A model generated the notes under the pieces. It saw only the letters and a list, made by a program, of their open reading frames with translations. It did not search any database and was not told the origin of the DNA. From contig JAPKCK010000004.1 in NCBI GenBank assembly GCA_028822985.1, positions 56,240 through 120,239 on the forward strand: a stretch of 64,000 nucleotides of DNA, in the 5' to 3' direction. A program made the position numbers and the translations under genes. The DNA is from Aquiluna sp. GTDB taxonomy: Bacteria > Actinomycetota > Actinomycetes > Actinomycetales > Microbacteriaceae. Shown here one piece after another: positions 27,548 to 36,008 of the stretch; within the stretch, counting starts at the first letter, position 1; each line of letters begins with the position of its first letter.

Positions 27548-28666
27548 GTGACCCCCGAAAATCAGCCACCAATGTTGCAGCTTTTAGCGCCCGACGGAAC
27601 CTACGGCGTGCCCAAAGGGTATGAGGCGTACGGAAAGATAATCGAGGGGCTCGATCAAGACTTCCTCAAAACGCTCTATACCGACATGGCTCGCATTCGC
27701 AGGTTTGATATCGAAGCAACCGCTTTGCAGCGTCAAGGTCAGCTGGGCCTTTGGGTCCCAGCCATTGGCCAAGAGGGCGCCCAAATTGGTTCAGGACACG
27801 GTGTCGGTAAAAACGATCATATCTTTCCAAGCTATCGAGAGCACGGAGTCGCCCTGACTCACGGAATTGAGCTGATCTCGATTCTGAAAATGATGCGTGG
27901 AGTTAACCACGGTGGTTGGGACCCAGAAGAAACTCGTTTTCACCATTACGCGATTGTTCTTGCGACCCAGGTTTTGCATGCGGTCGGTTATGCAATGGGT
28001 GTGAAGCTGGATGGCAAAGTTGGCACCGGGGACCGCGACAAAGATCTAGCCGTCATCTCCTATTTTGGAGACGGCGCAACCGCAGAGGGCGATGTTTCTG
28101 AAGGCTTATTGTTTGCAGCGGTCAACGAATCACCGATTGTCTTTTTTATTCAAAACAATCAGTGGGCAATTTCCTCTCACATTGACAGTCAAACCAAGGT
28201 TCCTCTTTACACCCGCGGTGAAGGCTTCGGTGTTCCAGGAATGCGCATAGACGGAAATGATGTTTTGGCTTGTTATGCGGCAACCAGGCTTCACATGGAT
28301 AACGCTAGGTCCGGCGATGGACCGTTCTTGCTGGAGGCACTCACCTACCGAATTGGCGCCCACACAACATCGGATGACCCGAGCAAATATCGGGAAGAAG
28401 CAGAAGTTGATGAGTGGAAAGCTAAGGATCCGATCAAGCGATTTGAAATCTTCTTGCGCAGGCAAGGCATCGGCGATGACTTCTTCGAAGAGGTAAAGGT
28501 TGCTGGAGACGATCTAGCTAAAAAAATTCGCGCAGAGACCTTCGCTCTCGAGGATCCCCCACTAGAAAACATCTTCAACCATGTTTACACCGAGCAGCAC
28601 CCCGAAATTGACAAGCAGCGAGCCTGGCTCGAAGCCTACGAAGCACGCATGGGTGATCATGAGTAG
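27548..28666 (+). CDS. pdhA: 2-oxoacid dehydrogenase E1 component alpha (pyruvate or branched-chain)
   Basis: Thiamine-diphosphate E1 alpha subunit that decarboxylates a 2-oxo acid. 372 aa: RQGQLGLWVPAIGQEGAQIG, the ThDP/Mg motif SYFGDGATAEGDVSEGLLFAAVN with NNQWAISS, and the phosphorylation-loop-like YRIGAHTTSDDPSKYR, which is typical of BCKDH/PDH alpha chains. GTG start. Stop overlaps pdhB by 8 nt. The substrate cannot be fixed from sequence; actinobacterial annotations usually call this pdhA. Confidence 0.9.
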   Translation: MTPENQPPMLQLLAPDGTYGVPKGYEAYGKIIEGLDQDFLKTLYTDMARIRRFDIEATALQRQGQLGLWVPAIGQEGAQIGSGHGVGKNDHIFPSYREHGVALTHGIELISILKMMRGVNHGGWDPEETRFHHYAIVLATQVLHAVGYAMGVKLDGKVGTGDRDKDLAVISYFGDGATAEGDVSEGLLFAAVNESPIVFFIQNNQWAISSHIDSQTKVPLYTRGEGFGVPGMRIDGNDVLACYAATRLHMDNARSGDGPFLLEALTYRIGAHTTSDDPSKYREEAEVDEWKAKDPIKRFEIFLRRQGIGDDFFEEVKVAGDDLAKKIRAETFALEDPPLENIFNHVYTEQHPEIDKQRAWLEAYEARMGDHE

Positions 28667-29642
28667 CTACAAGGACATGGCAATCTCAAAAGCCCTAAAC
28701 GCAGGCCTGCAGCAAGCGATGATGAAGAACGAAAAAGTTCTAATGTTTGGTGAAGACGTTGCAGAACTCGGAGGAGTCTTCCGGGTTACCGAGGGGCTTT
28801 ATAAAGAGTTTGGCCAAAGCAGAATATTTAATACCCCCATTGCAGAGTCTGGAATCGTGGGAACCGCAATCGGACTGGCCATGCGAGGTTATCGCCCAGT
28901 AGTAGAGATTCAGTTCGACGGCTTCGTGTTCCCAGCCTTTAACCAGATCACAAGCCAGCTTGCAAAACTCACCTACCGGTCCGAGGGTGCAATGCAGATG
29001 CCGGTGGTTATCAGGATTCCTTACGGTGGCGGAATCGGCGCTGTTGAGCACCACTCTGAGAGCCCAGAAGCATATTTCGCCCACACTCCTGGACTGAGAG
29101 TTGTCACACCCTCGAATCCAAACGACGCCTATTGGATGATGCAGCAGGCTATCGAGTCTTCGGACCCGGTGATCATGCTGGAGCCAAAACGCCGCTATTG
29201 GCAAAAGGGCCCGGTAAATCTTGACACTGCGCCAATGCCGCTTCACAATGCAAGGGTCATGCTCGAGGGCACCCAGGTAACGCTTTTGGCCTACGGACCG
29301 ATGGTCACGGCCGCACTTCAGGCTGCGGAAATCGGCGCTGAAGAAGGTGTGAGCATCGAGGTGATTGATCTCAGATCGCTATCTCCAATCGATTACCCAA
29401 CAATCATGGCTTCGGTGAAGAAGACCTCAAGGGCGGTTATTGTTCACGAGGCTCCAACGAACGTTTCGCTCTCCAGCGAAATAGCGGCTCGTATTTCCAA
29501 CGAGGCCTTCTACAACCTAGAAGCTCCGGTAATACGCGTCGGTGGTTTTGACACTCCGTATCCACCTGCGAAGCTAGAAGAAGCTTTTTTGCCTGATGCA
29601 GACCGTATTCTTGAAGCTATCGACAGGTCTCTGGCCTACTAG
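28659..29642 (+). CDS. pdhB: 2-oxoacid dehydrogenase E1 component beta
   Basis: Transketolase-like E1 beta subunit. 327 aa from ATG 28659 ([17 protein letters not shown]); the track extends 26 residues upstream into pdhA, which is unlikely. Seen: [60 protein letters not shown] and [13 protein letters not shown]. The ATGAGTAG overlap with pdhA indicates coupled translation of the two subunits. Confidence 0.93.
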   Translation: MSSYKDMAISKALNAGLQQAMMKNEKVLMFGEDVAELGGVFRVTEGLYKEFGQSRIFNTPIAESGIVGTAIGLAMRGYRPVVEIQFDGFVFPAFNQITSQLAKLTYRSEGAMQMPVVIRIPYGGGIGAVEHHSESPEAYFAHTPGLRVVTPSNPNDAYWMMQQAIESSDPVIMLEPKRRYWQKGPVNLDTAPMPLHNARVMLEGTQVTLLAYGPMVTAALQAAEIGAEEGVSIEVIDLRSLSPIDYPTIMASVKKTSRAVIVHEAPTNVSLSSEIAARISNEAFYNLEAPVIRVGGFDTPYPPAKLEEAFLPDADRILEAIDRSLAY

Positions 29643-29653
29643 GGAGTCTCAAA

Positions 29654-30964
29654 ATGACCATTGCGAAGTTCCCACTGCCCGATGTCGGCGAGGGGCTAAC
29701 CGAGGCCGAGATGGTCAGCTGGCTCGTTGCCCCGGGAGACCATGTCACGGTCAATCAAACGATCTGCGAAATAGAAACCGCGAAATCAATTGTCGAACTG
29801 CCATGCCCTTTCGAGGGTGAAGTAGATGAACTTTTGGTTCAGGTTGGCGACACCGTCGAAGTTGGCACCCCAATCATTTCAGTCCGAGTTACAGGTGACT
29901 CGCCGATGCTGGTGGCGGACAAGCCAGACCCCCATCCTGCGCTTGCTCAAGAAGCGGACACCGGAGCCGAATATAAGATCCCAACTTTGGTTGGCTACGG
30001 AGATGCCGGCGAAGCCAAATCCCGCAGAGGCCGGCCCGTAAGGCCGGCCGCCACCGCAACAGCGGTGCCGGTGGCAATGATGAGCGCCGCGGCTATGGCT
30101 TCAGACGCAATCATTGCGAAGCCACCAATTAGAAAATTAGCCAAGGAACTCGGCGTGAACTTGGCAGTAGTTAACGGCTCGGGAACGCGAGGCGAAATAA
30201 CTAGAGAAGATGTTATTTCCAGTGCCAGCCAGGCCAGCGTCTTCAAAAACCTCACCACGCCAGCGGTTTCCTCCGAACGAGAAGAGCGGATCCCGGTCAA
30301 GGGCATGCGCAAGGTAATTGCCACGGCAATGGTCAAAAGTGCCTTCACTGCTCCCCACGTCAGCATCTTTGTTGATGTCGATGCGACTAGAACTATGGAA
30401 TACGTAAAGCGCCTAAAGGCATCGGTTGATTTTGCCGGCGTGAAAGTAACGCCACTTTTGATCATGGCCAAGGCCATAATCTGGGCCGCCAGAAGAAACC
30501 GAATGGTGAATTCCACTTGGTCGGACACCGAGATTGTCGTTCACTACTTTGTGAACCTAGGCATTGCGGCAGCAACCCCGCGGGGTTTGATAGTTCCGAA
30601 CATCAAAGATGCCGACGCGATGAACATGATCGAGCTTGCAACAGCAATCGAAAAGCTGGCTGCAACCGCCAGAGAGGGCAAGACCACGCCTGAGGACATG
30701 CAGGACGGGACAATCACCGTCACCAACATCGGTGTTTTCGGTGTTGACACCGGTACCCCGATTTTGAACCCGGGTGAGGTTGGAATTGTTGCCCTTGGCT
30801 CCATTCGTAAAAAGCCATGGGTTGTTGACGACGAGATTGTGGTTCGACAGGTGACAACTATCGGTGCGACTTTTGATCACCGGGTGGTTGATGGTGATGT
30901 TGCTTCCAGGTTTGTGCAGGATGTGGCCAGCGTTATGGAGGAGCCAGCCCTACTGCTTGACTAA
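29654..30964 (+). CDS. pdhC: 2-oxoacid dehydrogenase E2 (dihydrolipoyl acyltransferase)
   Basis: Core acyltransferase. 436 aa: N-terminal lipoyl domain with the lipoylated lysine in [12 protein letters not shown], Ala/Pro-rich linker ([20 protein letters not shown]), E3-binding domain ([19 protein letters not shown]), and catalytic domain with [20 protein letters not shown] and the HxxxDG motif in [15 protein letters not shown]. Single lipoyl domain. No E3 gene follows in the window, so lipoamide dehydrogenase must be encoded elsewhere. Confidence 0.94.
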   Translation: MTIAKFPLPDVGEGLTEAEMVSWLVAPGDHVTVNQTICEIETAKSIVELPCPFEGEVDELLVQVGDTVEVGTPIISVRVTGDSPMLVADKPDPHPALAQEADTGAEYKIPTLVGYGDAGEAKSRRGRPVRPAATATAVPVAMMSAAAMASDAIIAKPPIRKLAKELGVNLAVVNGSGTRGEITREDVISSASQASVFKNLTTPAVSSEREERIPVKGMRKVIATAMVKSAFTAPHVSIFVDVDATRTMEYVKRLKASVDFAGVKVTPLLIMAKAIIWAARRNRMVNSTWSDTEIVVHYFVNLGIAAATPRGLIVPNIKDADAMNMIELATAIEKLAATAREGKTTPEDMQDGTITVTNIGVFGVDTGTPILNPGEVGIVALGSIRKKPWVVDDEIVVRQVTTIGATFDHRVVDGDVASRFVQDVASVMEEPALLLD

Positions 30965-30970
30965 ATGGTA

Positions 30971-31000
30971 TTGACAATCGTTTTCATTAGGCGCTAGTAT
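30971..31000 (+). promoter_or_regulatory. znuA promoter with overlapping Zur-like box
   Basis: TTGACA (30971-30976), an 18-nt spacer and TAGTAT (30995-31000), then 6 nt to the znuA ATG: a strong promoter giving a leaderless mRNA. The stretch TTGACAATCGTTTTCATTA (30971-30989) resembles the actinobacterial Zur operator (imperfect TGA-AAT...TTTTCA dyad) and would block the -35 and spacer when zinc is plentiful. Confidence 0.7.
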
Positions 31001-31006
31001 GACACC

Positions 31007-32011
31007 ATGAATCCGCTATTGAAGAAAATCATCTGGGCCGTTCTTGCCGCCGCAGCTGCCCTTGCCCTTGTCGTCTCAGCGCTGACCTTTTTTTCCAATA
31101 GTGAGGAGCCTGAAGCCTCAGCAACCCCCAACCAGGACTCAAGCCTGACTAGAGAGGGAATGACCGGGACCATCAAGGTTGTGGCATCAACCAACGTTTG
31201 GGCAAGCATTATCGAAATTGTCGGCGGCGACTGGGTAGAAGTAACGGCCATTATCAACAACGCCGCTCAAGACCCTCACTCCTACGAGGCAACCGCCAGA
31301 GACCAGCTAGCAATTCAGGATGCCGAGTTAGTAATAGCAAATGGCGGCGGCTACGACGAATTCATGGACCAGTTAGTTTCTGCAACCGATGGCGACAGAA
31401 TATTCTTGGAACTCGTTGAAGGCGAGCACGGTCACACCGAAGATAACCATGAAGCCACCGATGCTGAGGCTGCTGCGGTCGATACACATGAGAACGAACA
31501 CATTTGGTATGACCTTCACGCTGTCGCAGAGGCCGCTGAGTTGATAGCCGAGGCGATCAACGAACTGAGGCCAGAAGCCTTTGACGATGTGAATCAGAAC
31601 TACGATTTCTTCGCATCCGAGCTTGAAAACCTTCAGCTTCGCGTCGATTCGCTAAGGGATCGAGCTTTGGGCTTAGGTGTGATTGCCGTTGAGGGCGTTG
31701 GAAACCTAATGCTTACTGATGCTGGTTTTGAAAACCTGACTCCGCAGAGTCTTGCCGATGCAATTGAGGAAGAGCGCGAAATTCCGCTAACAGCTGCCGA
31801 TGAGGCCAGGACCCTGATAAAGAACAAGCTTGTGGTGCTACTTGTCACCAATACTCAGGTTCAAGATGCGGTTTCGGCGGACCTAGTGAAAATGGCGGAA
31901 TCGGTGGGGACTCCAGTTGTGGAGCTCAGCGAGGTGATTCCGAGTGAAGACCTGGACTACTTGGATTGGATGGCATCAGTTATTGATCGACTTCAACAGG
32001 CGATTTATTAA
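31007..32011 (+). CDS. znuA: Zinc ABC transporter substrate-binding protein
   Basis: Cluster A-I metal-binding protein of a high-affinity zinc importer. 334 aa: N-terminal membrane helix, VVASTNVWASIIEIVGGDWVEV, the metal-ligand segments QDPHSYEAT and HIWYDLHAVAEAAELIA, and a His/Asp/Glu-rich loop (EHGHTEDNHEAT) typical of zinc-specific members. There is no lipobox cysteine, so it is probably held by its uncleaved helix or released. Leaderless, Zur-controlled start; followed at once by znuC. Confidence 0.92.
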   Translation: MNPLLKKIIWAVLAAAAALALVVSALTFFSNSEEPEASATPNQDSSLTREGMTGTIKVVASTNVWASIIEIVGGDWVEVTAIINNAAQDPHSYEATARDQLAIQDAELVIANGGGYDEFMDQLVSATDGDRIFLELVEGEHGHTEDNHEATDAEAAAVDTHENEHIWYDLHAVAEAAELIAEAINELRPEAFDDVNQNYDFFASELENLQLRVDSLRDRALGLGVIAVEGVGNLMLTDAGFENLTPQSLADAIEEEREIPLTAADEARTLIKNKLVVLLVTNTQVQDAVSADLVKMAESVGTPVVELSEVIPSEDLDYLDWMASVIDRLQQAIY

Positions 32012-32806
32012 ATGACAGCAGTCTTAAGCGTCCAAAATGCAACTCTCCGGTTCCATGATCGGGTTATCTGGCAAGGTCTAGATTTTGTTATCGAGCCCGG
32101 AGAGTTCATCGCGCTAATTGGGGCAAACGGATCCGGCAAGTCGATGCTCTTGAAATCAATCCTTCGCCAACAGGAACTCACCTCGGGCTCGATTGAGTTT
32201 CTCGGGAAGCTCTCCACTTCCGGTAGCACCGAGATTGGCTACATCCCTCAACATCGCTCCACGGACTCCCACCTGCCTCTTAGAGTCTTTGACTCTGTTC
32301 GTCTTGGCCTAGACGGGCATCGTTTTGGTTTGCCGCTGTCAAGCAAAAAAACCAAGCAGCTTGTTTTGGCAGCCCTTGAGCAGGTTGATGCCCTGGACCT
32401 AGCGGATAAGCCAATCGTTGAGCTTTCCGGCGGCGAGATGCAAAGAGTTCGAGTGGCGCAGGCGATTATTTCTAAGCCCAAACTGATCCTGGCCGATGAG
32501 CCTCTTAGTGCGCTGGATCTAAACCACCAACAAATAGTTAGCGGTCTGATTGCCGATCAGGCAAAAAAGCAGGGTTCAGCGGTGCTGTTTGTGACCCACG
32601 ATCTAAACCCAATCGCAGACTATGTCGACCGGGTTCTTTACTTAGCGCAGGGGCGATACGAAATCGGAACAACCGATGAAGTAATGCAGTCCGAGGTGCT
32701 TTCCAATCTCTACGGAACCGAGATCGACGTAGTTAGAAACCAAGGACGAATCGTGGTTCTTGGGGCTCACGATCACAACCACCACGATGACGAAGAGTGG
32801 TTGTGA
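32012..32806 (+). CDS. znuC: Zinc ABC transporter ATP-binding protein
   Basis: ATPase of the zinc importer. 264 aa: Walker A LIGANGSGKSMLL, signature VELSGGEMQRVRVAQAI, Walker B LILADEPLSALD and switch His in FVTHDLNPIAD. It ends in a His/Asp-rich tail (GAHDHNHHDDEEWL), a possible zinc sensor or chaperone segment. The ATG is adjacent to the znuA stop; the stop overlaps znuB (TGATG). Confidence 0.94.
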   Translation: MTAVLSVQNATLRFHDRVIWQGLDFVIEPGEFIALIGANGSGKSMLLKSILRQQELTSGSIEFLGKLSTSGSTEIGYIPQHRSTDSHLPLRVFDSVRLGLDGHRFGLPLSSKKTKQLVLAALEQVDALDLADKPIVELSGGEMQRVRVAQAIISKPKLILADEPLSALDLNHQQIVSGLIADQAKKQGSAVLFVTHDLNPIADYVDRVLYLAQGRYEIGTTDEVMQSEVLSNLYGTEIDVVRNQGRIVVLGAHDHNHHDDEEWL

Positions 32807-33666
32807 TGGAGCTCTCCGACGTTTTTGACTTTTCAGACTATGACCGGCTAATTCCGCTGGTGAGCAACTCGCTGTGGGCGGGGGTATTGCTGGCTCTAGT
32901 AGGCGGCCTGGTTGGTGTTTTTGTAATGAACCGAGAGCTGTCCTTCGCCGTCCACGGAATTTCCGAGCTTTCTTTTGCCGGAGCAGCGATTTTTTTGCTG
33001 TTCGGTTTTGACGTGGTATTTGGATCGGTTATCGGGTCGATGATTGCCGCGCTGATTCTTTCGCTGTTGGGAGACAAATCAAAGGATCGAAATTCAATTG
33101 TGGCGGTGCTGATGCCCTTTGGCCTTGGTATTGGAATCCTTGCTTTGGCACTTTATCCGGGTAGGGCGGCGAATAAATTTGGTTTGCTTACGGGCCAGAT
33201 AGTTGCCGTCGATGACCCAAAGCTTGCCTCTCTTACGGTCATAAGTGCCGTAGTGCTCACCTTGTTGGTGATTATGTGGCGACCGCTTTTGTTTGCGACG
33301 CTCGATGCCGAGGTTGCCGCCGCTAGAGGTGTAAACACCAAGGCTCTTGGAATTGTGTTTGTGCTGGTTCTGGGTTTGGCTGTTGCAGCTGCGGTCCAGG
33401 TTGTTGGGGCGCTGTTGGTCCTCGCGCTCCTTGTCACGCCTGCTGCTGCGGCGCTTCGACTGAGCAAGTCTCAGCTTTGGGTTCCGGTCCTAAGTGTTTC
33501 ATTCGCACTGGTGGCGATGTTGGGTGGAATTCTGCTTGCCCTTGGCGGCGGATTGCCAATTAGCCCTTACGTGACGACCATTTCGTTCTTGATTTACCTG
33601 ATTGCACGCCTGATAGCTTTCGTGAAAACCAAAGGGGTAAAAGAAAAGGTCGTGGTGCGCTCATGA
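32806..33666 (+). CDS. znuB: Zinc ABC transporter permease
   Basis: ABC-3 family permease of the ZnuABC importer. 286 aa with about eight membrane helices; FVMNRELSFAVHGISELSFAGAAI, GLLTGQIVAVD and VVGALLVLALLVTPAAAAL are family landmarks. The track begins at GTG 32797; ATG 32806 sharing one base with the znuC stop is the better start. Overlaps zur by 4 nt. Confidence 0.94.
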   Translation: MELSDVFDFSDYDRLIPLVSNSLWAGVLLALVGGLVGVFVMNRELSFAVHGISELSFAGAAIFLLFGFDVVFGSVIGSMIAALILSLLGDKSKDRNSIVAVLMPFGLGIGILALALYPGRAANKFGLLTGQIVAVDDPKLASLTVISAVVLTLLVIMWRPLLFATLDAEVAAARGVNTKALGIVFVLVLGLAVAAAVQVVGALLVLALLVTPAAAALRLSKSQLWVPVLSVSFALVAMLGGILLALGGGLPISPYVTTISFLIYLIARLIAFVKTKGVKEKVVVRS

Positions 33667-34055
33667 CTCAGCGAAGGACTACCTGGCAGAAGACAGCAGT
33701 CTTTGAGGCTTTGAGTCAAGACCAGGTCTTTGTCTCTGCCCAAGAGCTGCACCAAAAACTCCTCTTGGCGGGTCAAAAATTAGGACTCACCACTGTCTAT
33801 CGGGCACTCACGGATCTGGTCGAAGCTGGCCAGGCTGATGTTTTGGCTGGCGAAGACAACGAAATGCTTTATCGGGTCTGCAGTAACGAGCACCATCACC
33901 ACTTGATTTGCCGAAAGTGCGGCACCGCAGTGGAATTTGATCTTGATGGTTTTGAGTCTGAAGTGAGCGCTTTGGCTATCAAACACGGCTACAAAGATGT
34001 GGCCCACAGCATCGAACTTTTCGGTATTTGTGAAAAATGTGGCATGTCGGCTTGA
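33663..34055 (+). CDS. zur: Fur-family zinc uptake regulator Zur
   Basis: Zinc-responsive repressor. 130 aa: winged helix (TAVFEALSQDQVFVSAQELH, LGLTTVYRALTDLVEAGQADV), metal sites EHHHHLICRKCGTAVEFD and ELFGICEKCGMSA with two CxxC pairs for structural zinc. Gene order znuACB-zur identifies it as Zur and not Fur. The likely target is the box before znuA, making an autoregulated operon. Confidence 0.92.
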   Translation: MTQRRTTWQKTAVFEALSQDQVFVSAQELHQKLLLAGQKLGLTTVYRALTDLVEAGQADVLAGEDNEMLYRVCSNEHHHHLICRKCGTAVEFDLDGFESEVSALAIKHGYKDVAHSIELFGICEKCGMSA

Positions 34056-34072
34056 TTTTCTTGATTCAGGAC

Positions 34073-34102
34073 TTGCTTTTGAGTGCCCGAGCCTCCTAAA
34101 CT
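34073..34102 (+). promoter_or_regulatory. Putative rpmB promoter
   Basis: TTGCTT (34073-34078) and TAAACT (34097-34102) with an 18-nt spacer. The leader after it contains a CGGGC-TCCG-GCCCG hairpin and a strong AGGAGG site before ATG 34178. No Zur-type dyad is visible, so this cluster does not appear zinc-regulated. Confidence 0.5.
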
Positions 34103-34177
34103 TGCATGGTTGCACGGGCTCCGGCCCGCTCAAACCCAAATCATTAGCTTCGGGAAAACACGCCCTTAGGAGGAAAC

Positions 34178-34414
34178 ATGGCAGCGTACTGCCAGGTGAC
34201 GCAAACAGGACCGCAGTTCGGTCACAAAGTTTCGCACGCCCAGAACAAGACCAAGCGTCGTTTTGACCCGAACATCCAAAAGAAGACTTACTTCGTTCCT
34301 TCATTGGGACGAAAGGTTACTTTGACCCTTTCTGTGAAGGGCATCAAGACAATCGACGTTCGCGGTATCGACTCGGTAATCTCCGAGATGGTTTCTCGCG
34401 GCCAGAAGATCTAG
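34178..34414 (+). CDS. rpmB: 50S ribosomal protein L28 (zinc-independent type)
   Basis: L28, 78 aa: MAAYCQVTQTGPQFGHKVSH, then RRFDPNIQKKTYFVPSLGRKV and GIKTIDVRGIDSVISEM. Only a single cysteine, so no zinc ribbon. Length and sequence resemble the mycobacterial C-minus RpmB encoded beside rpmG and rpsN2. AGGAGGAAAC precedes ATG. Confidence 0.95.
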   Translation: MAAYCQVTQTGPQFGHKVSHAQNKTKRRFDPNIQKKTYFVPSLGRKVTLTLSVKGIKTIDVRGIDSVISEMVSRGQKI

Positions 34415-34424
34415 GAAGCAATAG

Positions 34425-34592
34425 ATGGCCAAGGATAAGGACGTACGTCCAATCATCAAGCTGAAGTCCACTGCGGGCACAGGCTTTACATATGTAACTA
34501 AGAAGAACCGTCGTAACGACCCAGACCGTATCAGTCTGAAGAAGTACGACCCAGTAGTGCGTAAGCACGTCGAATTCCGCGAGGAGCGCTAA
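34425..34592 (+). CDS. rpmG: 50S ribosomal protein L33 (zinc-independent type)
   Basis: Missed by the ORF track because it is only 55 aa. ATG 34425: [20 protein letters not shown], then [22 protein letters not shown] and [12 protein letters not shown]. All zinc cysteines of C-plus L33 are absent. Lies 10 nt after rpmB and 4 nt before rpsN. Confidence 0.96.
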   Translation: MAKDKDVRPIIKLKSTAGTGFTYVTKKNRRNDPDRISLKKYDPVVRKHVEFREER

Positions 34593-34596
34593 ACAC

Positions 34597-34902
34597 ATGG
34601 CAAAGAAGTCGAAGATAGCTCGTAACGAGCAGCGCAAGGTAATTGTTGAGCGCTACGCAGTAAAACGTCTAGAACTAAAGAAGGCTTTGGTTGACCCAGC
34701 CTCAACTGTTGCGCAGAAAGAAGCAGCCCGAGTGGGGCTTCAGAAGCTTCCTCGCAACGCAAGCCCAGTGCGCGTTCGCAGCCGTGACCTAATTGACGGT
34801 CGTCCACGTGGAGTGCTATCCAAGTTTGGTATCAGTCGTGTTCGTTTCCGCGACATGGCACACAAGGGTGAGCTTCCAGGTATCACCAAGTCAAGCTGGT
34901 AA
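34597..34902 (+). CDS. rpsN: 30S ribosomal protein S14 (zinc-independent long type)
   Basis: S14, 101 aa, the long form without the CxxC-CxxC zinc motif: [43 protein letters not shown] (in part), [22 protein letters not shown]. Last gene of rpmB-rpmG-rpsN, followed by a terminator. Confidence 0.96.
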   Translation: MAKKSKIARNEQRKVIVERYAVKRLELKKALVDPASTVAQKEAARVGLQKLPRNASPVRVRSRDLIDGRPRGVLSKFGISRVRFRDMAHKGELPGITKSSW

Positions 34903-34918
34903 ATACTTTTTTATAACT

Positions 34919-34964
34919 AATCCCGTCTGCCTAGGCCATAGCCAAGGTAGACGGGATTTTTTTG
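34919..34964 (+). terminator. Rho-independent terminator after rpsN
   Basis: AATCCCGTCT (34919-34928) pairs with AGACGGGATT (34949-34958), with extra internal CCT/AGG pairing, followed by a long T-run. The remaining 230 nt to HU contain no gene; a TTGACA (35128) with TATAAG only 13 nt further is a questionable HU promoter. Confidence 0.9.
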
Positions 34965-35195
34965 TTTTTGCCGGTGGGCACGTTGTCGCGGGAGGAGCAG
35001 AAACCACTTCCGAATCCTGATAGCTAAATCCTGAGCGGGGGTAATTTCTCTCCAAAAAGCCTTAAAACTGTCTACATCCCCCAAAAATAGCGGGAATCCA
35101 AGCGCGCAACACGCCGAGGCGAGAGCATTGACACCGGCGCAGGGGCTATAAGTTGAATGGGACATAACTGTCCACAAATTGTCCAGGAGGACCAT

Positions 35196-35468
35196 ATGAA
35201 CAAGAGCGAGCTAGTTGCCGCAGTTTCACAACACACCGGAGAATCTCAGGCAGCAGTAGGCCGAGTTATCGACGCAATGTTTGACACCATCGGCGCATCA
35301 ATTGCATCAGGCGACAAGGTCACCATTCCTGGTTACCTAAGCGTTTCCAAAGGTCACCGCGCAGCACGTGCGGGCCGCAACCCACAGACCGGCGCAACCA
35401 TTCAGATTGCAGCAGCTAACACCGTAAAGGTTTCAGCAGGCAGCAAGCTAAAGGCGTCAGTCAAGTAA
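35196..35468 (+). CDS. hupB: HU-type nucleoid DNA-binding protein
   Basis: Histone-like DNA-bending protein. 90 aa: MNKSELVAAVSQHTGESQAA, VTIPGYLSVSKGHRAARAGRNPQTG (in part; beta-arm region) and IQIAAANTVKVSAGSKLKASVK. The track begins at 35157, but ATG 35196 follows CAGGAGGACC and is the standard HU start. It lacks the Lys/Ala-rich tail of mycobacterial HupB. Own terminator follows. Confidence 0.96.
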   Translation: MNKSELVAAVSQHTGESQAAVGRVIDAMFDTIGASIASGDKVTIPGYLSVSKGHRAARAGRNPQTGATIQIAAANTVKVSAGSKLKASVK

Positions 35469-35486
35469 CTCAAGTATTTAACCTAG

Positions 35487-35519
35487 AAGCGGCGTCTTTG
35501 ATTAGACGCCGCTTTTTTG
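35487..35519 (+). terminator. Rho-independent terminator after hupB
   Basis: AAGCGGCGTCT (35487-35497), loop TTGATT, and exact complement AGACGCCGCTT (35504-35514) followed by TTTTTGT. Confidence 0.93.
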
Positions 35520-35530
35520 TTTCTCTGGAA

Positions 35531-35536
35531 TAAGCT
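35531..35536 (+). promoter_or_regulatory. Leaderless-type -10 of the ICMT-like gene
   Basis: TAAGCT ends 7 nt before ATG 35544; no ribosome site is present. Confidence 0.5.
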
Positions 35537-35543
35537 TGAACGC

Positions 35544-36008
35544 ATGAATAGCAAGTCGCGCTCCTACACTTTGGTCCTTATGCAGTTTCTGCTCATTGCA
35601 CTGCTGCTGTTATCCCCGAGACAGGAATCTCCTTACGGCGGTGCCAGTCAGATTGTTGGAGTGTTTGGAGTGGGCCTGATCGCACTTGGCTCAGGTGTGT
35701 TGCTAGTTAGTTTTATCGGGCTGGGTAATTCTTTAACCGCCCTTGCGATCCCCAAAGACAATGGGACCCTTGTTACCCACGGTATCTACTCGCGGGTTAG
35801 GCACCCGATTTATTTTGGTCTACTGGTCATGAGCTTGGGCGTGATGCTCGATGCTGGCTACTGGCCGCAGGTGATCGTCGTGATGCTGCTTTATGTGCTG
35901 CTTGGTAAAAAGGCAGATTTCGAAGAAACGATGTTGCGCGAACGATACCCGCAATACAAGCAATACGCTGAGAGGACTCCGCGGTTTTTCCCGAGGCTCG
36001 GTAGGTGA
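35544..36008 (+). CDS. Isoprenylcysteine methyltransferase-like membrane protein
   Basis: 154 aa ICMT/PEMT-type membrane methyltransferase. Three or four helices precede the diagnostic LVTHGIYSRVRHPIYFGLLV and C-terminal EETMLRERYPQYKQYAERTPRFFP. Substrate unknown; bacterial homologues methylate small molecules or lipids. The track adds nine residues from a T-rich terminator tail; ATG 35544 with a leaderless -10 is better. Its TGA overlaps the next GTG (GTGA). Confidence 0.87.
   Translation: MNSKSRSYTLVLMQFLLIALLLLSPRQESPYGGASQIVGVFGVGLIALGSGVLLVSFIGLGNSLTALAIPKDNGTLVTHGIYSRVRHPIYFGLLVMSLGVMLDAGYWPQVIVVMLLYVLLGKKADFEETMLRERYPQYKQYAERTPRFFPRLGR

Noticed and set aside
35128-35152. TTGACA ... 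TATAAG as the HU promoter
   Set aside because: The spacer is only 13 nt, too short for a normal housekeeping promoter; kept as a note and not as a feature.
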